21,287 bases of DNA from a virus. The translations under genes were made by a program, and so were the position numbers. The stretch's first letter is position 1, and the number at the start of each line of letters is the position of its first letter. Where the stretch lies: the IMG/VR virus record IMGVR_UViG_3300037586_006083, positions 1 to 21,287 of that record, one strand, 5' to 3'. The notes beneath the pieces were generated by a model. That model was not told the DNA's origin, made no database searches, and saw nothing but the letters and a program-made list of their open reading frames with translations. Positions 1-8,449 of the stretch are shown in pieces.

Positions 1-120
1 GATTTTGCAGAATATGCAGGAATATTGGCTTTTGTTGTGCTTGCTGGAATTGGCCTTGTGTTCGTTGCGCAGGGTAAAATAACATTCGAACAGCTTATTC
101 AATTGATAGGTTTATTGTAA
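1..120 (+). CDS. C-terminal fragment of a small membrane protein (5' end outside window)
   Basis: An open frame enters at base 1 and ends at a TAA at 118-120, leaving 39 residues of a protein that begins upstream. The visible part has one strong hydrophobic stretch (about residues 7-23 of the fragment, rich in Ala, Val, Leu, Ile and Gly), then a short polar turn with Gln-Gly-Lys and a second amphipathic Leu/Ile segment to the stop. This is a plausible membrane helix with a short tail. It lies 14 nt before the small terminase gene, on the same strand. Small membrane proteins next to terminase genes are sometimes holins, but nothing here proves that. The frame is certain; the function is not known. 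Confidence 0.6.
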   Translation, partial: DFAEYAGILAFVVLAGIGLVFVAQGKITFEQLIQLIGLL

Positions 121-134
121 GTAAAGAGAAAATT

Positions 135-524
135 ATGTCAGTAAAAGGAAATAAGAACGCAGAAAAATGGACAGTTAAAGAGGCTAGGAAATTAGCAAAT
201 AAAGCTCTAGACGCTGTAGACGATGAAACTTTCTTTATTTCTTCAATTGCTGAGAAATGCGAAACGTATAGAGATTTATTCGCTTATTTGATGGATAAAT
301 TTAACGACGATGAAACCGTTTTTCGCACTTTAAAAAGGATGTACAATAAATGTGAGTCGATACTATGGGAAAGGGCTTCACAGGGAGAGATAGATAGAAC
401 TATAGCAATATTTGCCCTAAAGTCCTTACATGGATTAATGGAGACAAGTAAACAGGAAATTGATCATACAACAGACGGCGAATCGATTAACCCTATCAAC
501 TGGGTAAAAGATGACTCAGATTAA
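135..524 (+). CDS. terS: Putative terminase small subunit
   Basis: A 129-residue, highly charged and mostly helical protein. Its gene overlaps the large terminase gene by 14 nt, the classic place for the small terminase subunit that recognises viral DNA and loads it onto the packaging motor. The N-terminus is basic and starts with an Ala-rich helix (about residues 14-28). A middle segment around residues 43-66 could be the helix-turn-helix-like DNA-binding part, and a long helix at about 84-105 could form the oligomerisation core. The last 25 residues are acidic and polar, as in tails that contact the motor subunit. The start follows an A-rich leader typical of Bacteroidota genes. Small terminases diverge strongly, so the call rests mainly on size, composition and position. 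Confidence 0.8.
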   Translation: MSVKGNKNAEKWTVKEARKLANKALDAVDDETFFISSIAEKCETYRDLFAYLMDKFNDDETVFRTLKRMYNKCESILWERASQGEIDRTIAIFALKSLHGLMETSKQEIDHTTDGESINPINWVKDDSD

Positions 525-1734
525 CGAAGCGTACAAGCCTCTATACACATCAAAAAAGAGGTATTTTCTAGTAACTGGAGGACGTGGATCGCTCAAATCT
601 ACAAGCGTTCACGATTTTTTAAGCCGCTTAACTTTCGAGGTTGGCCACGGTGTTTTGTTTCTACGTTACACCATGACAAGCGCCGAAAAGTCGATAATAC
701 CAGAGTTTAAAGAGGCCATACAGCGCAATAACTCATACAAGCTATTTCAATTCAGAGGAGACCGAGTGACCAATTTAAAGACGGGTTCCTTCATTATGTT
801 TGCAGGGGTCAAAACAAGCTCAGGAAACCAGACCGCGACGCTTAAATCTATTCCAGGACTTACGACTATGGTAATTGATGAGGGCGAAGAGTTTACTAAA
901 GAGAAGGATTTCGACACAATAGACGATTCAATTAGGAGCAGCGAGGCAGTTAATCGAGTTATTTGGATTATGAACCCGACAACGCCAGAGCATTTTATTT
1001 ATAAACGATGGATCGAACCCGCTAATAAAAAAATAAAAATTGAAGGCTTCGAGGTAACAATTTCCAACCTTGACACAGTCGAGCACATACATACGACCTA
1101 CCACCTAGCAGAAAAGGCGGGATATTTGCCTCAAAGTTGGATAGACAAAGCAAACAAAACAAAAGAAAATAACCCTAAACGATACTATCACAACTATATC
1201 GGCGGTTGGTTGGAAAAGGCGGAGGGCGCAATTCTGCCAGACTGGACCGAGGGAACTTTCGACGAGTCTCTCCCATATTGCCACGGCTTAGACTTTGGAT
1301 TTAATCCAGACCCTTGCGGACTTGTAAAGGTGGCCGTAGATCAAAAGGCTAAAAAAATATACATCGAGGAAAAGGCGTATTTGCAAAACTTAGGGACGGA
1401 CGACATAGAAAAACTATTAAGGGATAGAGTCGAACCAAGCGGATTGATAATGGCAGACAGCGCGGGAAAAATAACTATACACGATTTAAGACAAAGAGGC
1501 TTAAATATACAAGCGTGCGTTAAAGGTTCTGGAAGTATAATTGCAGGGCTTAAAAAGATAATGGATTACGAGTTAATTGTTTGCGGTCCTTCGCCCAATT
1601 TAAAGACAGAATTAAATAATTATATTTGGAACGACAAAAAAGCAGGGATTCCAATAGATAAATTTAACCACTTAATCGACCCGTTAAGATACGCGTTTGA
1701 AATGCTTTCGAGAGGAGGGGGCGGGATGCTTTAA
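511..1734 (+). CDS. terL: Terminase large subunit (packaging ATPase and nuclease)
   Basis: A 407-residue DNA-packaging motor that hydrolyses ATP to pump DNA through the portal and cuts the concatemer. The N-terminal ATPase has a Walker A loop GGRGSLKST at residues 23-31 and a Walker B VIDE at 121-124, with Asp123 and the catalytic Glu124. A coupling-type motif IWIMNPTTPEH follows at 151-161. The C-terminal RNase H-like nuclease shows its acidic triad in GLDFG (Asp261), MADS (Asp316) and DPLRYAFE (Asp390). Length and motif order fit the PBSX-like Terminase_3 type. The protein ends in a Gly-rich tail after the last nuclease motif, so it looks complete. It overlaps the small subunit gene and is followed by a 41-nt gap holding a promoter-like box. 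No catalytic residue is missing. Confidence 0.96.
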   Translation: MTQINEAYKPLYTSKKRYFLVTGGRGSLKSTSVHDFLSRLTFEVGHGVLFLRYTMTSAEKSIIPEFKEAIQRNNSYKLFQFRGDRVTNLKTGSFIMFAGVKTSSGNQTATLKSIPGLTTMVIDEGEEFTKEKDFDTIDDSIRSSEAVNRVIWIMNPTTPEHFIYKRWIEPANKKIKIEGFEVTISNLDTVEHIHTTYHLAEKAGYLPQSWIDKANKTKENNPKRYYHNYIGGWLEKAEGAILPDWTEGTFDESLPYCHGLDFGFNPDPCGLVKVAVDQKAKKIYIEEKAYLQNLGTDDIEKLLRDRVEPSGLIMADSAGKITIHDLRQRGLNIQACVKGSGSIIAGLKKIMDYELIVCGPSPNLKTELNNYIWNDKKAGIPIDKFNHLIDPLRYAFEMLSRGGGGML

Positions 1735-1753
1735 ACAGGTTAAAAAAATATTG

Positions 1754-1761
1754 TAAATTTG
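1754..1761 (+). promoter_or_regulatory. Bacteroidota-type -7 promoter box TAAATTTG before the portal gene
   Basis: TAAATTTG matches the flavobacterial -7 consensus TAnnTTTG and lies in the 41-nt gap between terminase and portal, 14 nt before the portal ATG. A transcript starting 4-7 nt after the box would have a leader of about 10 nt. No TTG/TTTG -33 element is present. A TTTAAAC stands 17 nt upstream (1730-1736), and the same heptamer precedes the box at 18464 with a 16-nt spacer. The match is exact for the -7 box only. Confidence 0.5.
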
Positions 1762-1775
1762 ACAAAACTATTTAA

Positions 1776-3092
1776 ATGGGAAATTGGCTTCAAGAAAAAG
1801 CGTTCAAACTAATTACTGGTTATAAACATTCGGACGTTTTTAGCCTCACAGGCTCACAGCATAGAAACCTAGTAAACGGAAATTTAACCATATTAGGCGG
1901 GACCAACTCGATAGACCAACAAGCAGACAACAAACTATTATCGGAAGGATACGAACGAAATGCACAGGCGTATTCAATCATTAGAAAAATAAGCGAGACG
2001 GGTTCAGATGTGCCATGGATACCCAAAGAAGTAAAGGCAGACGGCACACTCGAAGAGGTAAAAGAGGGGCGTTTTTATGATTTCGTCAACCAACCAAACC
2101 CAGAGCAAACGCAAAAGGATTTTAAAGAAGAGTCATTTACTTACATGCTTACGACGGGGGATCTATTCTGGCAGCCTTTGGAGTCGGTTGGTTTTGGTAT
2201 AAGCGAGTTAAAGACGTGGCCGAGCCAATTAATTGAGGTGCTAAGCACACAGGCAAACCCGTTGACCGTTTCAGGCTACCAATTCGAATTAGGACGACAA
2301 AAAGAGTCTTTTTCTGTAGATGAGTTGATTCATTTACAATATATAAACCCAACTACGAGAGGCGTCGAGTCGCTTCGAGGCTTGTCACCACTTGCGGCGG
2401 CTTGGCTTGCTTTGTCTGGAGACAATCAAAGAGCAGAGGCACAGGACGCAATGTTAAAAAACAGAGGTATTGCGGGAATCTTTACCAACGATGGGGAGTT
2501 TCCGCTAAGTGGGGAAGAACAAAAAGAACAACAAAGACTATTAGACAATCAAATCGGAGGCTCTGGAAAGTTTAACAAAGTGTTAGCAGGAAGAGGAAAA
2601 GGAAAGTTTGTTCAATTGGGTATGTCTTCGAGCGATTTAGAGATACTAAAAACGGCTATACAGAATCTTAGAATGTTATGTAATGTTTATGGCGCGCCGT
2701 CTGAGTTGTTTAATGATCCTGCAAACAAAACTTTTTCCAATCAAAAGAGCGCTCTAAAATCGTTTTATGAAAACTCTGTTTTGCCATTAGACAGGCGAGT
2801 ACTATCAAAGTATAATTCAACAGTAGTAAAAGATTGGTCCGAGCGAGATAATAAAAACTATACAGTCGTCCAAGACTTGCAACACATCGGAGCATTACAA
2901 GAGGACGAGGACAAAAAGGCGGCAAGGTCCGAAAAAATCACAAACAGTATTATTAAAGTAGTAGCCCAAACAAAACAAGGACTTTCTCCAGACGCGGCGG
3001 CCAATATAATAGCACACGCTCACGGGTTGCCAATAGATGAGGCTAAGAAATTTGTATCTTTGTTAAACACAAACCAGAATAGTAATGAATAA
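1776..3092 (+). CDS. Phage portal protein (HK97-type)
   Basis: A 438-residue portal, the dodecameric ring at one capsid vertex through which DNA enters and leaves and to which terminase and the neck bind. The N-terminal half contains the family's conserved pattern around residues 195-235: a Gly-Leu-Ser-Pro-Leu segment, a helix, then an Asn-Arg-Gly-x-x-Gly turn. The region around residues 309-325 (ELFNDPANKTFSNQKSA) is the familiar portal signature, leading into the helix that lines the channel. The C-terminus (about 370-438) is polar and helical, fitting the crown. It follows terminase and overlaps the protease gene by 8 nt, the standard HK97-like order. The ATG at 1776 follows an AT-rich leader with no Shine-Dalgarno sequence. 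Confidence 0.93.
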   Translation: MGNWLQEKAFKLITGYKHSDVFSLTGSQHRNLVNGNLTILGGTNSIDQQADNKLLSEGYERNAQAYSIIRKISETGSDVPWIPKEVKADGTLEEVKEGRFYDFVNQPNPEQTQKDFKEESFTYMLTTGDLFWQPLESVGFGISELKTWPSQLIEVLSTQANPLTVSGYQFELGRQKESFSVDELIHLQYINPTTRGVESLRGLSPLAAAWLALSGDNQRAEAQDAMLKNRGIAGIFTNDGEFPLSGEEQKEQQRLLDNQIGGSGKFNKVLAGRGKGKFVQLGMSSSDLEILKTAIQNLRMLCNVYGAPSELFNDPANKTFSNQKSALKSFYENSVLPLDRRVLSKYNSTVVKDWSERDNKNYTVVQDLQHIGALQEDEDKKAARSEKITNSIIKVVAQTKQGLSPDAAANIIAHAHGLPIDEAKKFVSLLNTNQNSNE

Positions 3093-3762
3093 AAGCGTTA
3101 AAAGTTGCGGCCTTGAAATAAAAGGAATCGAAGAGAGCAAAGGGATTGTAGAATTTTACTTTTCATCGTTCGGTAATAAAGACAGCGACGGCGACATAAT
3201 GGAGAAAGGTTCTTTTAAAAAGACCATAAGTGAAAACCTATCCAGAATCAAACACTTTAAAAACCACGACCCACACCTCGCAGTCGGTCGGATATTAGAA
3301 TTACATGAAGATTCAAAAGGAGCTTATGCAGTTTCTCAGATGTCTAAATCTACACTAGGACAAGATACTTTGATCGAATACAAAGAGGGGATTATCACGG
3401 AACATTCCCACGGATTCCAAACGATAAGAGAGAATTACAGCAACGAGAAGAGTGCCAATATTATCTCAGAGGTTAAACTGTGGGAGGTGTCAAGTCTTAC
3501 ATCTTGGGGCGCTAACAGCAACACACCCACTACAGGGATAAAAAGCCTTGAGGACGTCGAGACCTTATTTAAAAACCTCGAAAACATATTAACTAAGTCG
3601 ACTATATCGGATGAGAGAGGGGCGGAGTTACAAAAATCTTACGACCAATTAGGTAATTTAATTAAATCACTTCGAGCGCCGTCTCAGGACACCCAAGAAG
3701 CCGAGATATTAAAACGTGAGAACGAACATTTATTTATTAATACAATATTAAATTCATTATAA
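3085..3762 (+). CDS. Prohead maturation protease (HK97 type, peptidase S78)
   Basis: A 225-residue serine protease expected to cleave the N-terminal region of the capsid protein during head maturation and then digest itself. Catalytic candidates are visible: His61 in KNHDPHLAVGR (residues 59-69), matching the NHD/H motif of HK97 prohead proteases, and Ser108 in EHSHGF (106-111), matching the Ser-x-Gly-Phe motif. A third family motif, EVSSLTSWGANSNT (134-147), resembles the usual E-x-S-L-x-x-x-x-A-N segment. The N-terminal FSSFGNKDSDGD (26-37) also fits the family. Residues past 155 form a charged helical tail that may act as scaffold or target the protease into the prohead. The gene overlaps the portal gene and ends 2 nt before the capsid gene. 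Confidence 0.93.
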   Translation: MNKSVKSCGLEIKGIEESKGIVEFYFSSFGNKDSDGDIMEKGSFKKTISENLSRIKHFKNHDPHLAVGRILELHEDSKGAYAVSQMSKSTLGQDTLIEYKEGIITEHSHGFQTIRENYSNEKSANIISEVKLWEVSSLTSWGANSNTPTTGIKSLEDVETLFKNLENILTKSTISDERGAELQKSYDQLGNLIKSLRAPSQDTQEAEILKRENEHLFINTILNSL

Positions 3763-3764
3763 AA

Positions 3765-5057
3765 ATGGAAAAAATTTGGTTAAAAGACGGTAAATTCCAA
3801 GAGCTAGATAAAAACACGGCCGAGAATCTACCTATCGAAGAAAAAGCGGCCTATATGGTAGCTAGTAACGGCGCGAAAATGGCGTCTCTAGAGTCTCAAA
3901 TGTCTGAGAAAGTAGGAACAGAAGCAATTGAAGCGTTAAAAGAACAGTTCGGAGAGCTTAAAGAAAAGCACGTCGAGCAGTTGCAAAACGCAATGGAAGA
4001 GCAAGGAAAAACTTTGTCAGAACTTAGAAAGTCGAACGCGGCGAACTTAGTTCCTAAAGGTTTTGACGGAGAACTCGCGGCGGTTTGGAGCAAGTCGAAA
4101 GACTCAATCTCTAACTTTTTGAACGAGAAGAGTAACGGCTTTTCAATGAACTTGAAAACGGAAGTAACTCGCGCGTCAGTGGCTAACAATACAATGGCTA
4201 CCGATGTTCCAGGACTAGGGCACATTCCAAGAAGATCAACGGCGGTTTCTGACTTGTTTAATCAGGCTACAATGGGTCCAGACTCAAACGGAGTGATTAG
4301 ATACTGGCAAGAAGCGAGTCAAACAGACAACGCGGCACCAGTTGCAGAAAGTGCAGTAATTCCAGAGAGTGAGATAACTTGGGAAGAGATATTACTTCCT
4401 TTGAGAAAAATCGGCGACTCAATGAGAGTATCTAGAGAAGCACTTGAGGATGTATCTTTTATATCTGCTGAGATTAGAAATTTCTCTCTTAAAAACGTTG
4501 AGTTACAACTTGATGAGCAGGCGTTACTTGGTGACGGAACTGGTCAAAATTTTAGCGGTGTTGATTTGGTAGCTCCTAATTATGCTGCGGGTGGATTTGC
4601 TGGATTGTTTGGAACGGCTGCAACTATATACGATGTGCTTTCTACAGGTATTGTGCAGATCGCAAACGCAGGACAAAATAGTGTATTTGTTCCTAATGCT
4701 ATCGTTATGAATCCTACAGACGCTGAGTTGATGAGGTTGTCGAAAGATGCTGACAACAACTACATCATGCCAACTTGGTTAAGTACTGACGGGATGAGTG
4801 TTAAAGGTGTTCGTATTATCGAATCTCAATTAGTGCCTCAAAATCAAGCATACATCGGAGATTTTACTTTCGGTACAATGTGGGGAGCAGGAACGACTAC
4901 TTTAGACGTGGCCACTCAACATGGTACAGATTGGATCGAAGATGTACAACGTTTGAAAGTTACAGTTAGAAAGCAATTAGTAATAAGAACGGCTCACTCT
5001 GGAGCATTCTTACATATTGCATCTATCACAGCAGCACAAACCGCGCTTAACGCGTAA
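3765..5057 (+). CDS. Major capsid protein (HK97 fold) with N-terminal scaffold-like region
   Basis: A 430-residue main shell protein. Residues 1 to about 95 are strongly charged and predicted coiled coil (Glu/Lys/Gln-rich, about 40-90), resembling the HK97 delta domain that acts as internal scaffold and is removed by the protease encoded just upstream. The mature shell domain probably starts after residues 95-125, but the cleavage site cannot be fixed from the sequence. The region from IPRRSTAVSDLF (154-165) through the Glu-rich segment near 200 and the LDEQALLGDGTGQNFSG segment (249-265) carries typical HK97-fold motifs. Gene order portal-protease-capsid supports the call. A perfect hairpin terminator follows 11 nt after the stop, as expected for a very highly expressed structural gene. 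Confidence 0.95.
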   Translation: MEKIWLKDGKFQELDKNTAENLPIEEKAAYMVASNGAKMASLESQMSEKVGTEAIEALKEQFGELKEKHVEQLQNAMEEQGKTLSELRKSNAANLVPKGFDGELAAVWSKSKDSISNFLNEKSNGFSMNLKTEVTRASVANNTMATDVPGLGHIPRRSTAVSDLFNQATMGPDSNGVIRYWQEASQTDNAAPVAESAVIPESEITWEEILLPLRKIGDSMRVSREALEDVSFISAEIRNFSLKNVELQLDEQALLGDGTGQNFSGVDLVAPNYAAGGFAGLFGTAATIYDVLSTGIVQIANAGQNSVFVPNAIVMNPTDAELMRLSKDADNNYIMPTWLSTDGMSVKGVRIIESQLVPQNQAYIGDFTFGTMWGAGTTTLDVATQHGTDWIEDVQRLKVTVRKQLVIRTAHSGAFLHIASITAAQTALNA

Positions 5058-5068
5058 TTAATACCATT

Positions 5069-5099
5069 AGTGAGGGACTTAATAATCCCTCACTTTTTT
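5069..5099 (+). terminator. Rho-independent terminator after the capsid gene
   Basis: A perfect 9-bp inverted repeat, AGTGAGGGA (5069-5077) with TCCCTCACT (5086-5094), encloses an 8-nt loop and runs into six T (5094-5099). It lies 11 nt past the capsid stop codon and 16 nt before the next ATG. No TAnnTTTG box lies between it and the next gene, so downstream genes probably depend on read-through or on a promoter of another kind. Confidence 0.9.
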
Positions 5100-5115
5100 A
5101 AACTACTTTACTATT

Positions 5116-5304
5116 ATGAAAATCGAAATAATAAAAGATCACGAATCTGGATTAATTAAAGGTCAAATAAAAGACATTCCAGACCATTTAGCAAAAAGAA
5201 TCATTGCGGATGGTTTAGCCAAAGAAGTAAAAGAAAAGGCAGAAAAAGCACCAAAGAAAGACAAAGCCGAAAAGGCACCTATTAAAAACAAGTCAAAGAA
5301 GTAA
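5116..5304 (+). CDS. Small Lys-rich-tailed protein downstream of capsid, unknown function
   Basis: A 62-residue protein that I do not recognise. The first 37 residues look like a small folded unit with alternating hydrophobics and end in LAKRIIADGLAKEV. The remainder is a very basic, probably disordered tail built from repeats of Glu-Lys-Ala-Pro and Lys-Asp-Lys. It is the first gene after the capsid terminator and ends 10 nt before the connector gene. Small proteins here can be head accessory or connector-associated proteins, and a Lys-rich tail could touch packaged DNA or the shell, but that is inference. The 103-residue gene after the second terminator has the same plan (small N-terminal part, Lys-rich tail). 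Coding status is well supported by operon spacing and the AT-rich leader. Confidence 0.75.
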   Translation: MKIEIIKDHESGLIKGQIKDIPDHLAKRIIADGLAKEVKEKAEKAPKKDKAEKAPIKNKSKK

Positions 5305-5314
5305 ATCAAAATAA

Positions 5315-5839
5315 ATGGGAACTTTCGTAAATACAAGCGATTTTACAAACGGTGAGATTTTAATCTCTCAAAGTTCAGCAACGGAACAAGAACTTGAACC
5401 GTATATCGACACGGCAGAGCTTGAGATACTTCAAGATCTTTTCGGTTCGGAGTTGTACGCTTTATTTATAGCCGATCTAGTTGGAGGGGTTCCACAGGAT
5501 GCCAGATTTGTTGCTGTATTTAATGCCTTTTACGACGACTCCGATTCTGTGGTAGGTTGGTGTTGTGGTGCCAGTAGGTCGGAGGGTATTAAAAAGATGT
5601 TAATGCGTTTTATTAATTTCAGTTTTACGAGGGATCAACCACATCAAAACACGCCAGTAGGAACAGTAAAAAACCAATCCGAAAACAGCACGAACGCAAG
5701 CGCGGCGGCTTATGGTGCTGTAATTAAATATAATATTGCGGTTGAATCATACCAAGCAATAGCGCGTAAAATGATATTAGACACGGCAACATATCCAGAG
5801 TACAACGGAATACCAAAAGAGAAAACAATATTTATATAA
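5315..5839 (+). CDS. Putative head-tail connector protein
   Basis: A 174-residue, largely helical protein. The segment ELEPYIDTAELEILQDLFGSEL (22 residues, near 26-47, key residues Tyr30, Asp32, Glu35, Leu39 and Phe43) resembles the N-terminal helix pair of gp6/gp15-like connectors, which build the ring below the portal. The second half (about 130-160, Ala-rich) is another long helix. Residues 85-95 hold a Trp-Cys-Cys-Gly stretch of unknown meaning. Its position after the capsid gene and before the neck/tail genes is the usual connector slot. It begins 10 nt after the previous stop and ends immediately before the next ATG with no gap. The assignment relies on position and helical pattern; no signature motif proves it. 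Confidence 0.6.
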   Translation: MGTFVNTSDFTNGEILISQSSATEQELEPYIDTAELEILQDLFGSELYALFIADLVGGVPQDARFVAVFNAFYDDSDSVVGWCCGASRSEGIKKMLMRFINFSFTRDQPHQNTPVGTVKNQSENSTNASAAAYGAVIKYNIAVESYQAIARKMILDTATYPEYNGIPKEKTIFI

Positions 5840-8242
5840 ATGAGTCAAATCCGAACAAAGGACACAGTTGATGCCGTTAAAGAGTTGGTGTCTCAGTTGA
5901 CGCCCCTATTCATAATTAAGGAGGCAATCGACAACGGAGATGAAACTTTCACGCTCTCAACAAATCGGACTTACTGGCTTACGATCAATAAGCGTATTAC
6001 GATCGATTCAATCGAGTACAGAATCACAGCCTTTGAGATAAACGTCTCAATCACTATTAAACCAATTACAACGGGCGACCCAATACCTACAGTTACGTTT
6101 TTTACTATCCCCGCTCCTTTGTTTTTTCATGGTGTTACGCTTATGGCAGTCGACGAACAGGGCAAAAACAAGGACCCTAACGGACGTATCCCCTTCGTTT
6201 GGCTTTACGAAATACTAGACGAAACCGTAATAAAAGACGAGTTCGATCCTTGGGGGCGTAGTTCAAAGCCTCAATTGTTTTTTATGGATGAGTCGAGCCT
6301 TGCGAATTGGACTTCGGCAGACCATAAGACAAACGTATTAGAGCCAATGCGTCAAATGGTGGAACTATTTTTCGAAAAGATTAACGACTCTGAGGGCGAC
6401 AAGTACAAAGAAATTTTAACAAGCTCACAGATTGCGCGAGCGAATTGGGGTAAATTTATCACGGATTTAGGCAGCGTAAAGAAGTTTTTTAACGACGATT
6501 TATCTGGTCACCAAGTCGGTTTTGATTTTGTAATGTCAAAAACAGAGTGCGATACTCGATCCGAAAATGTTGTAGCCTGTAATTTAACGGCACAAGTCAC
6601 AACGATCGCAGAAACTGGGGTCGGTGAAAATGATGGGATTGCAATATCTACGCCTATAAATGGAATAGGTCCTTATACTTATTCATGGAGCGGGCCGAGT
6701 GGCTTTTCCTCAACTCTTCAATGTATTGTAGGCTTAGAACCTGGAGTCTATACGGTAGTAATAACGGACCAAGGTGTCGAACAATGTACCGACCAAGAAA
6801 GCGGAACAGTTGTTTCGGCGGGTGCTTGCGGGTTGATAATAGATAGTATAACATTCACAGAGCCGTCTTACTATGGGGCTAGTGATGGTACGGCTATAGT
6901 TAACTACTCTGGAAATATTGGAAGCGTTCTAATAGAATGGAGCAACGGCCAAACTTCCCAAACTGCCACAGGATTAACGGCGGGGCGTAGTTGCGTTGTT
7001 GTTGTTGATACTGGAGCATCAGGATGTTTTGAAATGGGTTTTGTAAATATAACTAATGGGGCTGCATTATCATTTAGCTCAAACGCGGCCTCTAGTACAA
7101 TATTTGGCGTTACTTACACGGGAATTAATACTCTTACATGGACAGACGAAATAGATACTTATACAGGTACATCAGTTACTTTTGCAAACTGGAATGATTC
7201 AACCGTAAAGAATGTTAGATTAGATGTAGATGATCCCGAAAATATTAGTGGATTTACAGCCAATACGTTTAATAATAAGAGCATTACCAGTATGAATTGG
7301 GGCGGTATGGCCAATATTTCGGGCGTAATAAATTGTAATAATAACCCAAATTTAACTACTCTTGTAGATCCACCAGTAACCAATACTATTACAGAGCTTC
7401 AATTTTTTGATGCTGATTTATTATCGTTTAACTGGGACAACTATCAGCAATGTGAGTATCTAAGGCTCGATAATAATACAAACTTGTCTAGTATTACGCT
7501 AACTGGTATAACGGCATCCTTAAAGTATTTTAATTATGGTTTAGGTAGTGCGAATGTAGACCTTAGTAGCTTTTCAAACTGTACAGCGGATTGCGATATA
7601 ACTTATACAGGTACAGGAACCTTTACACCCCCAACAATGGGAACTGGTTCTATTGATGATGTTGTAATAATGAATATCTCTAATAGCACGTTAGATTTAA
7701 GCAGTTGGACAAAAACAAGTTCCAATGCTGTATGGAGGGTAGAAGGTTGCCCAAGCCTAACAACCCTTGATCTGCCTACGACAACGATCGGACAAATAAA
7801 TCCAAGAATTAGGGATAATCCTAATTTAACAACGTGTGACCCTAGTGGGTTTTTCGATGTTAAGGGAGAGTACCAATTCAATCTTAACACTTCATTAACT
7901 TCATGCCCATTCCCAACCGTAATTATTTCTAGTAAGATCAATTTAACGATGGGTAATAATCTTTTAGGTTATAGTGACATAACTGTAATGAGTGGTTTGT
8001 TCGGATTCAATAACGTTATCATTCATTTGTTAAATAACTCTATGTCAACTATTGAGGTTAATCATTATTTAGTCGATATATTATCTATGGTTTCAGGAGA
8101 AAGCCCAGGAGGTGACTATACAGGTAGAGCAGTAAGTATAAACGGCACAAATGCAGCTCCAGACGGTTCTAGTGGAGGTTATGACGGCGATCAAGCCGTA
8201 ATTGATTTGGTAGCTCTAGGATTTACAATAACAACTAGCTAA
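5840..8242 (+). CDS. Neck/tail structural protein fused to SprB-like repeats and an LRR-like C-terminus
   Basis: An 800-residue protein with three visible parts. Residues 1 to about 235 form a globular domain of unknown family (Trp/Phe-rich, with FDPWGR at 135-140 and a helix near 165-185) that sits in the neck or tail-terminator position of the operon. Residues about 246-326 and 330-407 are two Ig-like SprB-type repeats. The first shows the hallmark PYTYSWSGPSGF (278-289), then GLEPGVYTVVITD (298-310); the second is more diverged (IEWSNGQTS, then TGLTAGRSCVVVVD). Residues 408-800 carry irregular leucine-rich-type units with recurring L-x-x-L-x-L and N-x-P-N-L-T-T, ending in Gly/Ser-rich loops and VIDLVALGFTITTS. 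There is no signal peptide, so it is probably displayed on the virion rather than secreted. SprB repeats are known from flavobacterial gliding adhesins; a role in binding host surface or mucus glycans is inference. It could also be a tail-side decoration with no receptor role. Confidence 0.8.
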   Translation: MSQIRTKDTVDAVKELVSQLTPLFIIKEAIDNGDETFTLSTNRTYWLTINKRITIDSIEYRITAFEINVSITIKPITTGDPIPTVTFFTIPAPLFFHGVTLMAVDEQGKNKDPNGRIPFVWLYEILDETVIKDEFDPWGRSSKPQLFFMDESSLANWTSADHKTNVLEPMRQMVELFFEKINDSEGDKYKEILTSSQIARANWGKFITDLGSVKKFFNDDLSGHQVGFDFVMSKTECDTRSENVVACNLTAQVTTIAETGVGENDGIAISTPINGIGPYTYSWSGPSGFSSTLQCIVGLEPGVYTVVITDQGVEQCTDQESGTVVSAGACGLIIDSITFTEPSYYGASDGTAIVNYSGNIGSVLIEWSNGQTSQTATGLTAGRSCVVVVDTGASGCFEMGFVNITNGAALSFSSNAASSTIFGVTYTGINTLTWTDEIDTYTGTSVTFANWNDSTVKNVRLDVDDPENISGFTANTFNNKSITSMNWGGMANISGVINCNNNPNLTTLVDPPVTNTITELQFFDADLLSFNWDNYQQCEYLRLDNNTNLSSITLTGITASLKYFNYGLGSANVDLSSFSNCTADCDITYTGTGTFTPPTMGTGSIDDVVIMNISNSTLDLSSWTKTSSNAVWRVEGCPSLTTLDLPTTTIGQINPRIRDNPNLTTCDPSGFFDVKGEYQFNLNTSLTSCPFPTVIISSKINLTMGNNLLGYSDITVMSGLFGFNNVIIHLLNNSMSTIEVNHYLVDILSMVSGESPGGDYTGRAVSINGTNAAPDGSSGGYDGDQAVIDLVALGFTITTS

Positions 8243-8245
8243 TAA

Positions 8246-8431
8246 ATGGAAGAGAATTTCACAAAGCCGATAAGATTAATTTATAGCATTGATTATAATT
8301 GCTATACATTATTTACGTCTGGTAAGACTTATTTTGATGAATTAAAATACAGCGTTAAATATTTCGATACTATTGAAGAGGTTAGAGATTTTTTAACTAG
8401 CGAGGGAATAGACATAGTAGAATTAAATTAG
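8246..8431 (+). CDS. Small hypothetical protein
   Basis: A 61-residue acidic, aromatic-rich protein (many Tyr, Asp and Glu) that I do not recognise. It has alternating beta-like segments at about 8-24 and 33-41 and a short helix at about 42-53 (EEVRDFLTSEGI). It starts 3 nt after the 800-residue protein's stop and is the last gene before the promoter of the tail protein, so it is likely co-translated with its large neighbour. No membrane segment, signal peptide or metal motif is visible. A chaperone or partner of the upstream adhesin-like protein is possible only by position. Composition matches its neighbours, so it looks like a genuine phage gene. Confidence 0.65.
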   Translation: MEENFTKPIRLIYSIDYNCYTLFTSGKTYFDELKYSVKYFDTIEEVRDFLTSEGIDIVELN

Positions 8432-8449
8432 TAATAAATTTTAAAAGGT

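Noticed and set aside
107-114. TAGGTTTA before the small terminase as a promoter box
   Set aside because: The last base is A, not G, and it lies inside the end of the upstream gene, so it is not a full match.
5104-5111. TACTTTAC upstream of the 62-residue gene as a promoter box
   Set aside because: Two mismatches to TAnnTTTG at positions 7 and 8.
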